This document shows positions 16,748 to 24,845 of a DNA stretch of 64,000 bases, piece by piece. The position numbers and the translations under genes were made by a program. Source of the DNA: Paractinoplanes atraurantiacus (GTDB lineage: Bacteria > Actinomycetota > Actinomycetes > Mycobacteriales > Micromonosporaceae); NCBI RefSeq assembly GCF_900215205.1, contig NZ_OBDY01000019.1, forward strand, positions 62,001 to 126,000. The letters run 5' to 3'. Each line of letters opens with the position of its first letter. Position 1 is the stretch's first letter. Under the pieces are notes generated by a model. That model worked only from the letters and a program-made list of their open reading frames with translations, did no database searches and had not been told where the DNA came from.

Positions 16748-16814
16748 CGCCGCAACGGTCACCCTGCGTACAGGAGTGGGAAAGCGGCCTGAACGTCCGC
16801 TTCTTTCCGCCCGA

Positions 16815-16830
16815 TCCATCGGTATAGTGG
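16815..16830 (+). promoter_or_regulatory. possible -10 element upstream of the glycosylphosphotransferase gene
   Basis: In the 147-base gap between the glycosylase and the sugar transferase, TATAGT at 16823-16828 is the best -10 candidate. The stretch around 16799-16804 is a poor -35 at 18-base spacing. A transcript starting near 16835 would have a leader of about 60 bases. Confidence 0.35.
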
Positions 16831-16894
16831 CCCGGTCCAACGTAACCGTCACACGTTCGAGCGGGCCCCGGAGTCGCGGCTGCCCTCGAATTCC

Positions 16895-18508
16895 GTGGCG
16901 GTGCGTAATCTTTTCCGGATGCGGGAGGACGTAGGCGAGGTGACCGCTAGCCTGCATCGCCCAGTTACCGACAGCAGCCGGAGCAGACCCGTGCCGTACG
17001 ACAGCTTCGAGTGGCAGCAGGAGCCGCCGCCGAGCAACGGCGTACCCCGATCGGCCTGGACCCGGCAGCACAAGCGCCTGTCGCGCTGGCACCGCCCGTA
17101 CACGGCGGTCCTGGTCTTTCTCGATCTTCTCGCCGTCCTGTCGGCGAGCTACCTCGCGGCGACATACCTGGAAAAGGCGAAATCCGGCTTCCAGGAGCGG
17201 TCGCTCGGGTTCCTGCACGGCGCCGAGCTCTTCTACTTCTTCGCGTACCTCGTGCTGCCGCTGGGCTGGCTGATCCTGCTGTGGGCCAACGGCACGTACG
17301 ACCGGCGCTACCTGGGCCTGGGCAGCGAAGAGTTCAAACGCATCGTCCGCACCTCGGTCACGGTCGTGGCCTGCGTGTCGCTGCTCGCGTTCGCCACCAA
17401 GACCCAGCTCTCGCGTGGCACGGTCGCCCTGGTCTCGCTCAGCGCGGTGCTGTTCCTGCTGCTCGACCGCGTGCTCGCCCGCCAGGTGCTGCACTTCGCC
17501 CGGCGGCGCACCGGGCACGGCGCCCACCGGATGATCCTGGTCGGCACCCTGCCCGAGGCCCTCGAGGTCTACACCGCGGTCACCCGCAGCCCGGCCGCCG
17601 GCCTGATCCCGGTCGCGATCCACATCACGGACGGTTACGCCGCCGCCCGCGGCATAGAGACGCCGGTGCCGGTCTACGCGGCCCGCGACGTGCTCTCGCT
17701 GGTGCGTGAGGTCGGCGCCGACACGATCGCGGTCTGCGGCTCGGCCAGCGCCGAGCCGGGCGAGCTGCGCCGCCTGGCCTGGCAGCTCGAGGGCACGGGC
17801 GTCGACCTGGTGGTCGCGCCGCAGCTCACCGACATCGCCGGCCCCCGGGTGCACATCCGCCCGATCGAGGGCCTGCCGCTGCTGCACGTCGAGGAGCCGA
17901 CCCTCTCCGGCCCCGGCTGGCTGATCAAAAACCTGCTCGACCGGGTCGCCGCCGGCATCGGCCTGCTGCTGCTCAGCCCGATCCTGCTGCTCATCGCGAT
18001 CGGCATCAAGCTTTCCGACCCGGGCCCGGTCTTCTTCCGGCAACCCCGCGTCGGTCACGAGGGCCGGACGTTCCGGGTCTGGAAATTCCGGACGATGTAC
18101 GTCGACGCGGAAGAGCGCAAGCGCACGCTGGAAGAGCTCAACGAGTCCGACGGCATGCTCTTCAAGATGAAGAACGACCCCCGGATCTTCGCCTTCGGCG
18201 CCAAGCTGCGGGCCACCTCGCTCGACGAGCTGCCCCAGCTGATCAACGTGCTCAAGGGCGAGATGTCGCTGGTCGGCCCGCGCCCGCTGCCCGCCGACGA
18301 CGGCGACTACCTGGGCGACGTCCGCCGCCGCCTGCTGGTCCGGCCCGGGATAACCGGTCTGTGGCAGGTCTCCGGCCGTTCAGATCTTTCGTGGGACGAG
18401 GCCGTACGCCTGGACCTGTACTACGTCGACAACTGGTCCCTGACGTACGACCTCAGCATCCTCTGGCGCACGATCTGGGTCGTCCTGAAGCGCAAGGGCG
18501 CCTATTAA
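16895..18508 (+). CDS. exopolysaccharide biosynthesis polyprenyl glycosylphosphotransferase
   Basis: A 537-residue membrane enzyme that transfers a sugar-1-phosphate from a nucleotide sugar to undecaprenyl phosphate, starting an envelope polysaccharide. About four N-terminal transmembrane helices (residues 70-200) and a CoA-binding-like middle domain precede the C-terminal bacterial sugar transferase domain (PF02397), visible as LLDRVAAGIGLLLLSPI, DPGPVFFRQPRVG, FRVWKFRTM, TSLDELPQLINVLKGEMSLV and GPRPL. GTG 16895 gives the longest form; ATG 16919 is an alternative. Its end is 4 bases from the stop of the convergent hydrolase gene. Confidence 0.9.
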   Translation: MAVRNLFRMREDVGEVTASLHRPVTDSSRSRPVPYDSFEWQQEPPPSNGVPRSAWTRQHKRLSRWHRPYTAVLVFLDLLAVLSASYLAATYLEKAKSGFQERSLGFLHGAELFYFFAYLVLPLGWLILLWANGTYDRRYLGLGSEEFKRIVRTSVTVVACVSLLAFATKTQLSRGTVALVSLSAVLFLLLDRVLARQVLHFARRRTGHGAHRMILVGTLPEALEVYTAVTRSPAAGLIPVAIHITDGYAAARGIETPVPVYAARDVLSLVREVGADTIAVCGSASAEPGELRRLAWQLEGTGVDLVVAPQLTDIAGPRVHIRPIEGLPLLHVEEPTLSGPGWLIKNLLDRVAAGIGLLLLSPILLLIAIGIKLSDPGPVFFRQPRVGHEGRTFRVWKFRTMYVDAEERKRTLEELNESDGMLFKMKNDPRIFAFGAKLRATSLDELPQLINVLKGEMSLVGPRPLPADDGDYLGDVRRRLLVRPGITGLWQVSGRSDLSWDEAVRLDLYYVDNWSLTYDLSILWRTIWVVLKRKGAY

Positions 18509-18512
18509 AGCT

Positions 18513-19361
18513 TTAGCTGTGGGGACACGTGTCCCGGTACTCCTGGATCGCGGATCCGCTGGGTGCCGGGCACAGGAACTGGTCGTAGCGGGTGTCGTTG
18601 TCGATGAAGCGCTTGAGCCACGAGATCGAGTACTTCGCGACGGTCACGTTGGCCGAGGTCGGCGCCGAGTGGCTGGCGTTGTTGAGTTCCAGGTACGCCT
18701 TGTCCGGCGCCGACGTCATGCTCGTGTAGAACGGCTCGGAGTGTGAGCTGACCGGCGCCACCGTGTCACTCTCGGCCCCGATGATCATCGTCGGCACCCG
18801 GTCGGTGCTCCAGCTCTTCGTGCCGTGCCAGGGGGTCAGCGGGATCGCGGCCTGCAAAGACGGCCGGGTGCGCGAGGCCGACAGGCTGCCGCCGCCGCCC
18901 ATCGAGTGGCCCATGACGCCGAGCCGGGTGGCGTCGATCCGCGTGCGGACCGAGCTCTGCCCGGTCAGGTAGTCGAGCGCGGCCAGCAACTGCGTGCCCC
19001 GGCTGTCGGGCTGATCCAGCGTGCTGTTGGTGTCGATCGTCATCACCACGAAGCCCTGCGAGGCGAGCCGCGGGCCGAGCCACGACACGGCCGACTGCGA
19101 TGCGGTGAAGCCAGGCGAGATGGCGACGGCCCCGAAGGTGCCCGAGGCGGTGCTGGTGGGGTAGTAGATCGTGCCGCCGCCGAAGCCGCTGACCGACGAG
19201 CGGGCCACGGTGACCTGGGCGATGGCGAACGATCCGCGGGTGGCCTCGATGCTGGCGTTGGTGGGGGCCGGACCGCGCTCGTAGGGGTTGGCGGCTTGGG
19301 CGGGTGCGGCCGGCGCGGCCACGGCGAGGGCGACCGCGGCGATCAGCGCGAGTCTCTTCAT
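18513..19361 (-). CDS. secreted polyester hydrolase, cutinase/PET-hydrolase (PETase-like) family
   Basis: A 282-residue alpha/beta hydrolase with a Sec signal peptide ([23 protein letters not shown]) and mature start [11 protein letters not shown]. It aligns by eye along its full length with Thermobifida cutinases, LCC and the Ideonella PETase: [18 protein letters not shown], nucleophile S153 in [15 protein letters not shown] with W178, D199 in ESDTVAP, H231 in [16 protein letters not shown] and the C264-C279 disulfide. Oddities: the oxyanion aromatic is F85 rather than tyrosine, and the residue after H231 is S232, as in Ideonella PETase, rather than phenylalanine. Polyester hydrolysis is expected from family; PET activity is inferred. 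Confidence 0.93.
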   Translation of the reverse strand: MKRLALIAAVALAVAAPAAPAQAANPYERGPAPTNASIEATRGSFAIAQVTVARSSVSGFGGGTIYYPTSTASGTFGAVAISPGFTASQSAVSWLGPRLASQGFVVMTIDTNSTLDQPDSRGTQLLAALDYLTGQSSVRTRIDATRLGVMGHSMGGGGSLSASRTRPSLQAAIPLTPWHGTKSWSTDRVPTMIIGAESDTVAPVSSHSEPFYTSMTSAPDKAYLELNNASHSAPTSANVTVAKYSISWLKRFIDNDTRYDQFLCPAPSGSAIQEYRDTCPHS

Positions 19362-19446
19362 GGAGCACTCCCTGGGGTGTGGGGTGTCGCACGTGTATCG
19401 ATGTGCGTCGATCGTTGATCGCTTCGTTACTCGCCGGTAATCCCAA

Positions 19447-19461
19447 TTGGCACCCTGCCAA
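19447..19461. promoter_or_regulatory. TTGGCA-N3-TGCCAA palindrome between hydrolase and LytS-like kinase
   Basis: TTGGCACCCTGCCAA is a perfect inverted repeat with a 3-base centre, located 86-100 bases upstream of the polyester hydrolase start and 51-65 bases upstream of the kinase start. It is the strongest symmetric element in this divergent 150-base spacer and is a candidate operator for either gene. The binding protein is unknown. Confidence 0.4.
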
Positions 19462-19511
19462 CACGGTATGACCATTGGACGAATCGACCCGTAGCCGTCA
19501 ATATCTGCTGC

Positions 19512-20702
19512 GTGAACCAGGTCGGAAGCGTGCTCGCGGTCGTCGCCGTCCTCGCCGCCCTGGCCGCCGCCGTCCTCGCCGTGGTGCGGCTCCGGGCCCG
19601 CCGCGGCATCGCCACCGCCATGCAGCGGGCCACCTACGACGTCCTGCACACGGCCGCGCTCGCCGCCGAGCCGCTGCGCGGCGGCCTCAGCCCCGCCTCG
19701 GCCGGCAAGGCCGCCCGCCACCTGCGCGCCCTGGTCGGCGCGGCCGGCCTGACCATCGCCGACGGCGACCGCTGCCTCGCCTTCGACGGCCGCGGCAGCC
19801 ACCACGCCGAGCAGTTCACCGCCGCCGCCACCCGCGCCCTCGACACCCACCGCTCGGTCGTGCTCGCCGCCGCCGACCTGCCCTGCGACCGCGTCGACTG
19901 CGTGGTGCGCGGCGCCGTCGTCGCCCCACTCTCCGGCCCCGACGGCCGCGCGGCAGCCGCCCTGGTGGCCGTGGCCGACGACCATCCCGCGCCCGGGCTC
20001 GTCCAGGCCACCCTGGAGACCGCCCGCTGGGCCGCCACCCAGATCGCCCTGGCCGAGCTCGAATCGTCCCGCGAGCGCCTGGCCCGAGCCGAGGTGCGGG
20101 CGCTGCGAGCCCAGATCAGCCCGCACTTCATCTACAACGCGCTGACCGCGATCGCCTCGTTCGTGCGCACCGACCCGGAGCGCGCCCGCGAGCTGATCCT
20201 CGAGTTCGCCGAGTTCACCCGCTACTCCTTCCGGGCCCACGGCGACTTCACCACGCTCGCCGAGGAGTTGCGCTCCATCGACCGCTATCTGACCATTGAG
20301 CGGGCGAGATTCGGAGATCGGCTTCAGGTACGCCTGCAGATCGCCCCCGAGGTCTTACCCGTCGGCCTGCCCTTCCTGTGCCTGCAACCGCTCGTCGAGA
20401 ACGCCGTCCGCCACGGTCTGTCCCGTAAACCGGGCGTCGGTATGGTGAGCATCGAGGCACGGGACGCCGGTGCCGAATGTCACATCACGGTCGAGGACGA
20501 CGGCGTCGGCATGGATCCGGAGGTCTTCGCGGCGGGCGGGCCCGAGACCGACGACGGGCAGCACGTGGGCCTGGCAAATGTGGACGAGCGCCTGCGCTCG
20601 GTCTTCGGCGACCACTTCGGCCTGGTCGTGGAGACCGCGCCCGGCGCCGGGACGAAGGTGAGCATGCGAGTGCCGAAGTTCCACCCGGGAGTACGAGCGT
20701 GA
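19512..20702 (+). CDS. LytS-type sensor histidine kinase
   Basis: A 396-residue kinase of the His_kinase (PF06580) family. A single N-terminal transmembrane helix (about residues 4-27) is followed by a GAF-like sensory region, then the phosphoacceptor motif [20 protein letters not shown] with the histidine in S-P-H-F, and an ATPase domain with [10 protein letters not shown] and [10 protein letters not shown]. It would signal to the LytTR regulator encoded by the next gene, whose GTG start overlaps the kinase stop (GTGA). The start used is GTG 19512. The stimulus is unknown. The gene is divergent from the polyester hydrolase. Confidence 0.92.
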   Translation: MNQVGSVLAVVAVLAALAAAVLAVVRLRARRGIATAMQRATYDVLHTAALAAEPLRGGLSPASAGKAARHLRALVGAAGLTIADGDRCLAFDGRGSHHAEQFTAAATRALDTHRSVVLAAADLPCDRVDCVVRGAVVAPLSGPDGRAAAALVAVADDHPAPGLVQATLETARWAATQIALAELESSRERLARAEVRALRAQISPHFIYNALTAIASFVRTDPERARELILEFAEFTRYSFRAHGDFTTLAEELRSIDRYLTIERARFGDRLQVRLQIAPEVLPVGLPFLCLQPLVENAVRHGLSRKPGVGMVSIEARDAGAECHITVEDDGVGMDPEVFAAGGPETDDGQHVGLANVDERLRSVFGDHFGLVVETAPGAGTKVSMRVPKFHPGVRA

Positions 20703-21442
20703 GCCTTGTCGTGCTGGCCGTCGACGACGAGCCACCCGCCCTCGACGAGCTGGCCTACCTGCTCAACGCCGACGGCCGGGTGGCACACGTGCACCGCGCC
20801 GGCGACGCCACCGAGGCGCTGCGCGTGCTGCGCGACACCGAGGTCGACGCGGTCTTCCTGGACATCCGCATGCCCGGCCTCGACGGCATGGAGCTGGCCC
20901 GCATCCTGCGCCGCTTCGCCCGCCCACCCGCGATCGTCTTCGTCACCGCGTACGACGACGGCGCCGTCGACGCCTTCGACCTGGGCGTCACCGACTACGT
21001 CCGCAAGCCCGTACGGGCCGAACGCCTGGGCGAGTCCCTCCGCCGCGTGGCCGGCCTGCGCACCGTCCCCGCCGCCGCACCCACCCAGCCCGCCGACGAG
21101 CCCGCCATCCCCGTCGAGCTGGCCGGCACCACCCGCATGCTGCCGAGAAGCTCGGTCCGCTGGGTCGAGGCACAGGGCGACTACGCCCGCCTGCACACGT
21201 CAGACGCCTCCCACCTGGTCCGCGTCTCCCTGGCCACCTTGGCCGAGCGCTGGGCCGACGCCGGCTTCGTCCGCATCCACAGATCCTTCCTGGTGCAGAT
21301 CCGCCTGATAGCCGAGCTACGCCTGACCCCTTCCGGCTACGTGGTGAACGTCGACGGCGTAGAGCTCCCGGTAAGCCGCCGCCACACCCGAGAGCTGAAA
21401 GACCGCCTGATCCGAGCCGCCAAGCACGACTGGCAGCGCTGA
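20699..21442 (+). CDS. LytTR family response regulator
   Basis: A 247-residue regulator. The receiver domain has the acidic pair D9-D10 and the phosphoacceptor D55 in VFLDIRMPGLDG, with the lysine of DYVRKPV closing the switch. The C-terminal LytTR DNA-binding domain is visible as VRWVEAQGDYARLHT, FVRIHRSFLVQI and VDGVELPVSRRHTRELK. It is translationally coupled to the LytS-type kinase upstream. LytTR regulators bind two spaced direct half-sites; none is obvious nearby. Targets may include neighbouring genes, but this cannot be read here. Confidence 0.94.
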   Translation: MSLVVLAVDDEPPALDELAYLLNADGRVAHVHRAGDATEALRVLRDTEVDAVFLDIRMPGLDGMELARILRRFARPPAIVFVTAYDDGAVDAFDLGVTDYVRKPVRAERLGESLRRVAGLRTVPAAAPTQPADEPAIPVELAGTTRMLPRSSVRWVEAQGDYARLHTSDASHLVRVSLATLAERWADAGFVRIHRSFLVQIRLIAELRLTPSGYVVNVDGVELPVSRRHTRELKDRLIRAAKHDWQR

Positions 21443-21461
21443 CCACACCCCGCTCCCCACC

Positions 21462-21514
21462 CAATCCACACAGTTATCCACAGCCCCACACCCTTGTCCA
21501 CAGGGTTATCCACA
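21462..21514 (+). promoter_or_regulatory. cluster of DnaA-box-like sites
   Basis: Perfect TTATCCACA occurs at 21474-21482 and 21506-21514, with TTGTCCACA at 21494-21502 between them and a weaker CAATCCACA at 21462-21470. All four point the same way. This lies in a 286-base gene-free stretch (21443-21728) after the LytTR gene; the rest of that stretch holds no gene that I can support. No dnaA, dnaN or AT-rich unwinding element is present, so it is not oriC; a titration or regulatory site is possible. Confidence 0.55.
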
Positions 21515-21728
21515 GGCCCTGGCGGATAGCTCTGCCCTCCGCACAGTGACTCAGACGAGCGCCCGTACCGGCCACGGCCGACACCCCGTCGCCCAAACTG
21601 TGCGACTCCATAGCCAACCATCGCTTTATGTTGACGCCCGCCAAAGGGTCAGCAGCCATTGGCGGAGGTGCGCGGGGCGAACCAGAGCCATCTCTGTATT
21701 AGGGCACCGACGCGGGGGAAAACAGAAG

Positions 21729-22872
21729 ATGCCAGCTCAACACGGGCGGGGTGGGCCTAGCGGACTCGACCGATCCGGCTGGGTCGCACTCGCCGAGAGG
21801 CACCTCGCCGAGGTCGTCGAGACGCAACTGGCAGCACCGCACGCCGAACTCGAGGCCCGGCTATGGGAGATCGGCGTGCCGCCGATTCGCCACGACCACT
21901 TCTCCTCTTCCCCACATCATCCAAGAAGGCCTCAACAACCTGCTCAGCTCGGGCACGATCGCCAAGGTGGCTCATCCCACGAAGGCCGGCCGCGGCGCCG
22001 ACCTTTACATACCGCCTGACACGGGCCGAGGCCGAAAAACCGCCATCGAGATGGCGATCCGGCGTAAGGCGATACTTTACACCCGGTACCTCAACTATTC
22101 AGCCCAGTTCGGGACCGCTGGTGAGACCGTCGTCCGAGAGTCCCTCGGCGACGCACTCAAGTTCGGTTACACCTCCATCAACATCAACCAACTCTTCGGC
22201 GAAGTGAAGAAGGTCGGCGCTACAGCCCTACAGGGAGCCCTCGACTCGGGTGCCTGGCTTTCCACGATTGACCCCATCACCGCCCTTCCCCGACAGACAC
22301 ACGCAGTCCTCATCGAGGTCAAGAACCGGCGGCTCACGCTGTACCCACGCCATGCTGAAGTTCATCAGCTTCTCCACAAGGCTGCCGTGGTGCGAAACGC
22401 GAACGTACAGTTGCCCGTCATCCCGCTGTTGGTCTGCCGCCGCGCGCATGATCGCCTGTTCTGGATGGCCAAGGACCTCGGCTTCCACGTCGCCGAGACA
22501 CGCCGCCAGTTTCTGACCCTTCCCCCGAAGACAGAGACACGGCTACTCGACGAGATCAGAACCGAGCTCGCCCTCCATGACCTGACTCTCATCACCCCGG
22601 CCTCCCGACCGCGCATCGAGGCGGTCTTCCAGGAACGGCTACCAAAACTCGGCCCAGCTACCGCGGAACGGTGGGCTCTCGCCGGCTCAACACTCACCCC
22701 CTACTACGCCGCCCTTCGCAAAGAAACTCTCAAGCCCTGGGAGCGGAACATCTCACTCGCACGACTGCGCACAGCCGCCGAAATCGCACTAGATCAAGCC
22801 GGTGTCGAAAACCCCGTACTAGCGTGGGCCCTTGAAGAAGACGCAGAACCCGACCTGCTCGACTCCGTCTGA
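21729..22872 (+). pseudogene. frameshifted PD-(D/E)XK nuclease-like protein
   Basis: Two overlapping reading frames encode parts of one protein. From ATG 21729 the first frame reads sensible helical protein (VALAERHLAEVVETQLAAPH, LEARLWEIGVPP); from about 21907 the next frame continues PHIIQEGLNNLLSSGTIAKV, a winged-helix-like segment, through to 22872. One extra base in the pyrimidine run CTCCTCTTCCCC (21903-21913) explains the break. The C-terminal two-thirds contains AVLIEVKNRR, the E-x-K half of a PD-(D/E)XK nuclease core. GC content is visibly lower than in neighbours, suggesting acquisition. It may be a true pseudogene, a programmed shift or a sequencing error. Confidence 0.65.
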
Positions 22873-22907
22873 ACGCTCGTGATGTTGCCGGTTTCAGCAC
22901 GCGTGAA

Positions 22908-23972
22908 TTACGGCGTGGCGTCCCAGGCTTTGATCCGCAGCAAGAGCTGCCCCTCCTGGTGCGGCTGCTCGACGTTAAGGCGGACCAAGGTCTGCTGGGG
23001 ATCGGAGTCTGCGGTCATGAGGCAGTACGTGCGGTCCTCGCGCAGGGGCAGCTGGGAGTCCGGCGTCTGCTGGATCGCCTGGGCGCAGTCGCCGGGGGTC
23101 GCGTCGGCGGTGGGGATCATTGCCGCCAGCACGCCGCCGCTGCTGGCCAGGACCGAGTCGCCGGTGCCGGGGGACGCCGAGATGCGCACCGGGCCGTCGT
23201 TGACGATTTTCGGCTCGTCGAGGGCCAGGCTCTGCGGGGCGGCGCCGCTGATCGGCACGGTGACCAGGGTCGCCGGATAACGCAGCCGGTACGTCGCCGT
23301 GCCCGCCGTGGAAGGGAACGGCGATCCGGACGGCGCCGGCGAGGTCGGCGCGGGCCGGGAGGGGCCGGCCCCAGAAGGCGAGCCGGCAGGGCCACCGGCG
23401 GTGGGTGAACCCCCAGGACCGCCCACGGACGGCGAACCCGCAGACCCGCCCGCGGACGGCGAACCTTCAGGACCGCCCACGGACGGCGAACCCGCAGAGC
23501 CGCCCGTAGAGGGCAAACCCAGAGGACCGCCCGCGAAGGGCGAGCCGACAGGGCCGGTCAGTGAAGGCGGGCCGACCGGCGGGGAGGCCGGCCGAGCCGT
23601 GGGGCCGCCGGGGTACACGGCAGCCGACGCGATGGAGGAAGGCCCGGACGGACTGGAGGGCGGCGGGGTGGAGAGCGCAGATGCCTGGGGAGACGACCGC
23701 GACGGCGGCAAGGGGCCGGAAAACACCAGGGCGCCCGTCGTTGCCTGCTGGAAGCCGTAAGTCACCCCGAAAGCCGTCATCACGACCGCCGCCACCACGC
23801 TGATGCGGGCTCTTACCGACGATCCTGTGCGCTGGCGCGGGATTCCGGCCGGCGCGCGCCTTTTCACGTCGGCCAAGCCTGCCTCGAAGTCGAAAGACAG
23901 GCCGGTGAGGGCCTCCGCCTCGGCCCGGGAGAACAGGGCGCGCTCCTCGGGCGTCAGCACCTCATCGACCAT
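22908..23972 (-). CDS. ECF-linked single-pass membrane protein with collagen-like repeat stalk
   Basis: A 354-residue protein probably acting as partner or anti-sigma factor of the upstream ECF sigma gene, whose stop it overlaps by 11 bases. The order is: a short cytoplasmic part (TPEERALFSRAEAEALTGLSFDF), one transmembrane helix at about residues 55-75, a Pro/Ser/Gly-rich stalk containing seven 9-residue repeats of the type GSPSxGGPx, and an extracytoplasmic domain of about 130 residues with two cysteines (GDCAQAIQQTPDS and RTYCLMTADSD). No zinc anti-sigma motif is visible. The function is inferred from operon position only. Confidence 0.72.
   Translation of the reverse strand: MVDEVLTPEERALFSRAEAEALTGLSFDFEAGLADVKRRAPAGIPRQRTGSSVRARISVVAAVVMTAFGVTYGFQQATTGALVFSGPLPPSRSSPQASALSTPPPSSPSGPSSIASAAVYPGGPTARPASPPVGPPSLTGPVGSPFAGGPLGLPSTGGSAGSPSVGGPEGSPSAGGSAGSPSVGGPGGSPTAGGPAGSPSGAGPSRPAPTSPAPSGSPFPSTAGTATYRLRYPATLVTVPISGAAPQSLALDEPKIVNDGPVRISASPGTGDSVLASSGGVLAAMIPTADATPGDCAQAIQQTPDSQLPLREDRTYCLMTADSDPQQTLVRLNVEQPHQEGQLLLRIKAWDATP
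23380..23568. repeat. 27-bp coding tandem repeats (seven units)
   Basis: Seven contiguous 27-bp units, beginning at 23380, 23407, 23434, 23461, 23488, 23515 and 23542, encode the 9-residue Gly/Pro/Ser repeats of the ECF-linked membrane protein. Alternate units are most alike, for example 23407 and 23461. Because the length is a multiple of three, copy-number change would lengthen or shorten the stalk without breaking the frame. Confidence 0.85.
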
Positions 23973-24456
23973 GATCCAACTCCTTTTGACGGGCCAGCAA
24001 GGGCCGCAGGGTTTCGCGGGCTTTCTGCAGCTGTGACCGGACGGTCGAGGGGTTGCGCCCGAGCAGCGAGGCGATCTCCCCGATGCGCAGGCCGTCGTAG
24101 AGCAGCGACATCACCTCGCGCGACGGGCCGTCCAGGACGCGCAGGACGTCGAGCGCCTCCGTTCCGCCGTACGCGTCGTCCTCCGCCACGCGCACCAGCG
24201 GCGCCATGCGGGTGAGGCCGGTTCGCTGCCGTACGGCCTGGCGGGCCCGGTCGATGTGGATCCTCTTCGCCGTGGTCAGCACGTACGCCTTCAAGGCCGG
24301 CTCCGACGATCGGTCCAGTTCGGACCATTGCCGGTACAACCGCAGCATGGCCTCCTGGGCGACGTCCCCGGCGTCCTGTTCGCCGAGCCCGCAAGCCCTC
24401 ATCCGGACGAAGAGCCACCGGAACTGGTCCCGGTAGAAGGCGTCGAAGGTCGTCAC
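23962..24456 (-). CDS. ECF-type RNA polymerase sigma factor
   Basis: A 164-residue sigma-70 family protein. Region 2 is seen in FDAFYRDQFRWLFVRMRACG and DVAQEAMLRLYRQW, with YVLTTAKRIHIDRAR as the DNA-melting segment, and region 4 in GPSREVMSLLYDGLRIGEIASLLGRNPSTVRSQL (quoted in part). The start is GTG 24456, overlapping the stop of a 48-residue ORF upstream (GTGA). The following gene encodes a membrane protein with a repeat stalk, overlapping by 11 bases, so the three genes form one tight operon. Regulons are unknown. Confidence 0.9.
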   Translation of the reverse strand: MTTFDAFYRDQFRWLFVRMRACGLGEQDAGDVAQEAMLRLYRQWSELDRSSEPALKAYVLTTAKRIHIDRARQAVRQRTGLTRMAPLVRVAEDDAYGGTEALDVLRVLDGPSREVMSLLYDGLRIGEIASLLGRNPSTVRSQLQKARETLRPLLARQKELDHGR

Positions 24457-24599
24457 GGCTCGTCGTCCCCGGAAGGCCGGCTGGACCGCCAGGTGATGCG
24501 GAGGTCGAAGTGGCGGATGCGCAGTCCGGGCAGTTCCGCCACCATCCAGTTGATGACCTGCGCGACGAGCGCGCCGACCAACGGATCGATGATGTCCAA
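24453..24599 (-). CDS. 48-aa small protein leading an ECF sigma operon
   Basis: A short reading frame, MDIIDPLVGALVAQVINWMV, then AELPGLRIRHFDLRITWRSS and a short acidic end. It starts with TTG at 24599, preceded 5-10 bases upstream by GGGGGA, and its TGA overlaps the sigma factor GTG. The N-terminal half is amphipathic or weakly hydrophobic and could dock to a membrane or protein. I do not recognise a family. The ribosome binding site, coupling and codon use make it more likely real than chance. Confidence 0.5.
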   Translation of the reverse strand: MDIIDPLVGALVAQVINWMVAELPGLRIRHFDLRITWRSSRPSGDDEP

Positions 24600-24612
24600 C
24601 TGTTCCCCCTTT

Positions 24613-24628
24613 ACCGTTTATATACGGT
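24613..24628. promoter_or_regulatory. ACCGT-N6-ACGGT inverted repeat upstream of the sigma operon
   Basis: ACCGTTTATATACGGT has 5-base arms around an AT-rich centre and lies 14-29 bases upstream of the TTG start of the 48-aa ORF. It is the most AT-rich patch in the region, so it may be the operon's -10 region, an operator, or both. Confidence 0.4.
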
Positions 24629-24742
24629 TATGGGGGAAACGCTGGAACCCGGGAAAGTGTCCGCGCCTACTCTGATCTCCACAGGTTGTTCACAACCTCA
24701 GCGCCCGGCCTGCACGGGTGATCAATAGGCTCACCGCCGTCG

Positions 24743-24828
24743 AAGGAAGCCGGTGAGCCACGGGGGCACACCGGCCGCCACAACGAGGAAAGCCGGTGCG
24801 TCACGGGGGCACACCGGCCGCGACGGCG
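24743..24828. repeat. 43-bp direct repeat, two copies, each with an inverted repeat
   Basis: Two near-identical 43-bp copies lie directly before the response regulator gene; AGCCGGTG begins at 24748 and again at 24791. Both contain CACGGGGGCACACCGGCCGC, and each can form a hairpin through CCGGTG and CACCGG arms. They end about 10-18 bases before the candidate starts at 24837/24846, a position suited to an upstream regulatory or leader element. Confidence 0.85.
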
Positions 24829-24845
24829 AGGAAAGGGTGGGGGCC

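Noticed and set aside
16010-18058. 682-codon minus-strand open frame
   Set aside because: It lies opposite the glycosylase and glycosylphosphotransferase genes and has low-complexity composition without any recognisable domain.
21443-21728. Replication origin
   Set aside because: DnaA-like boxes are present but there is no dnaA, dnaN, rpmH or long AT-rich region, and flanking genes are not those of an actinobacterial origin.
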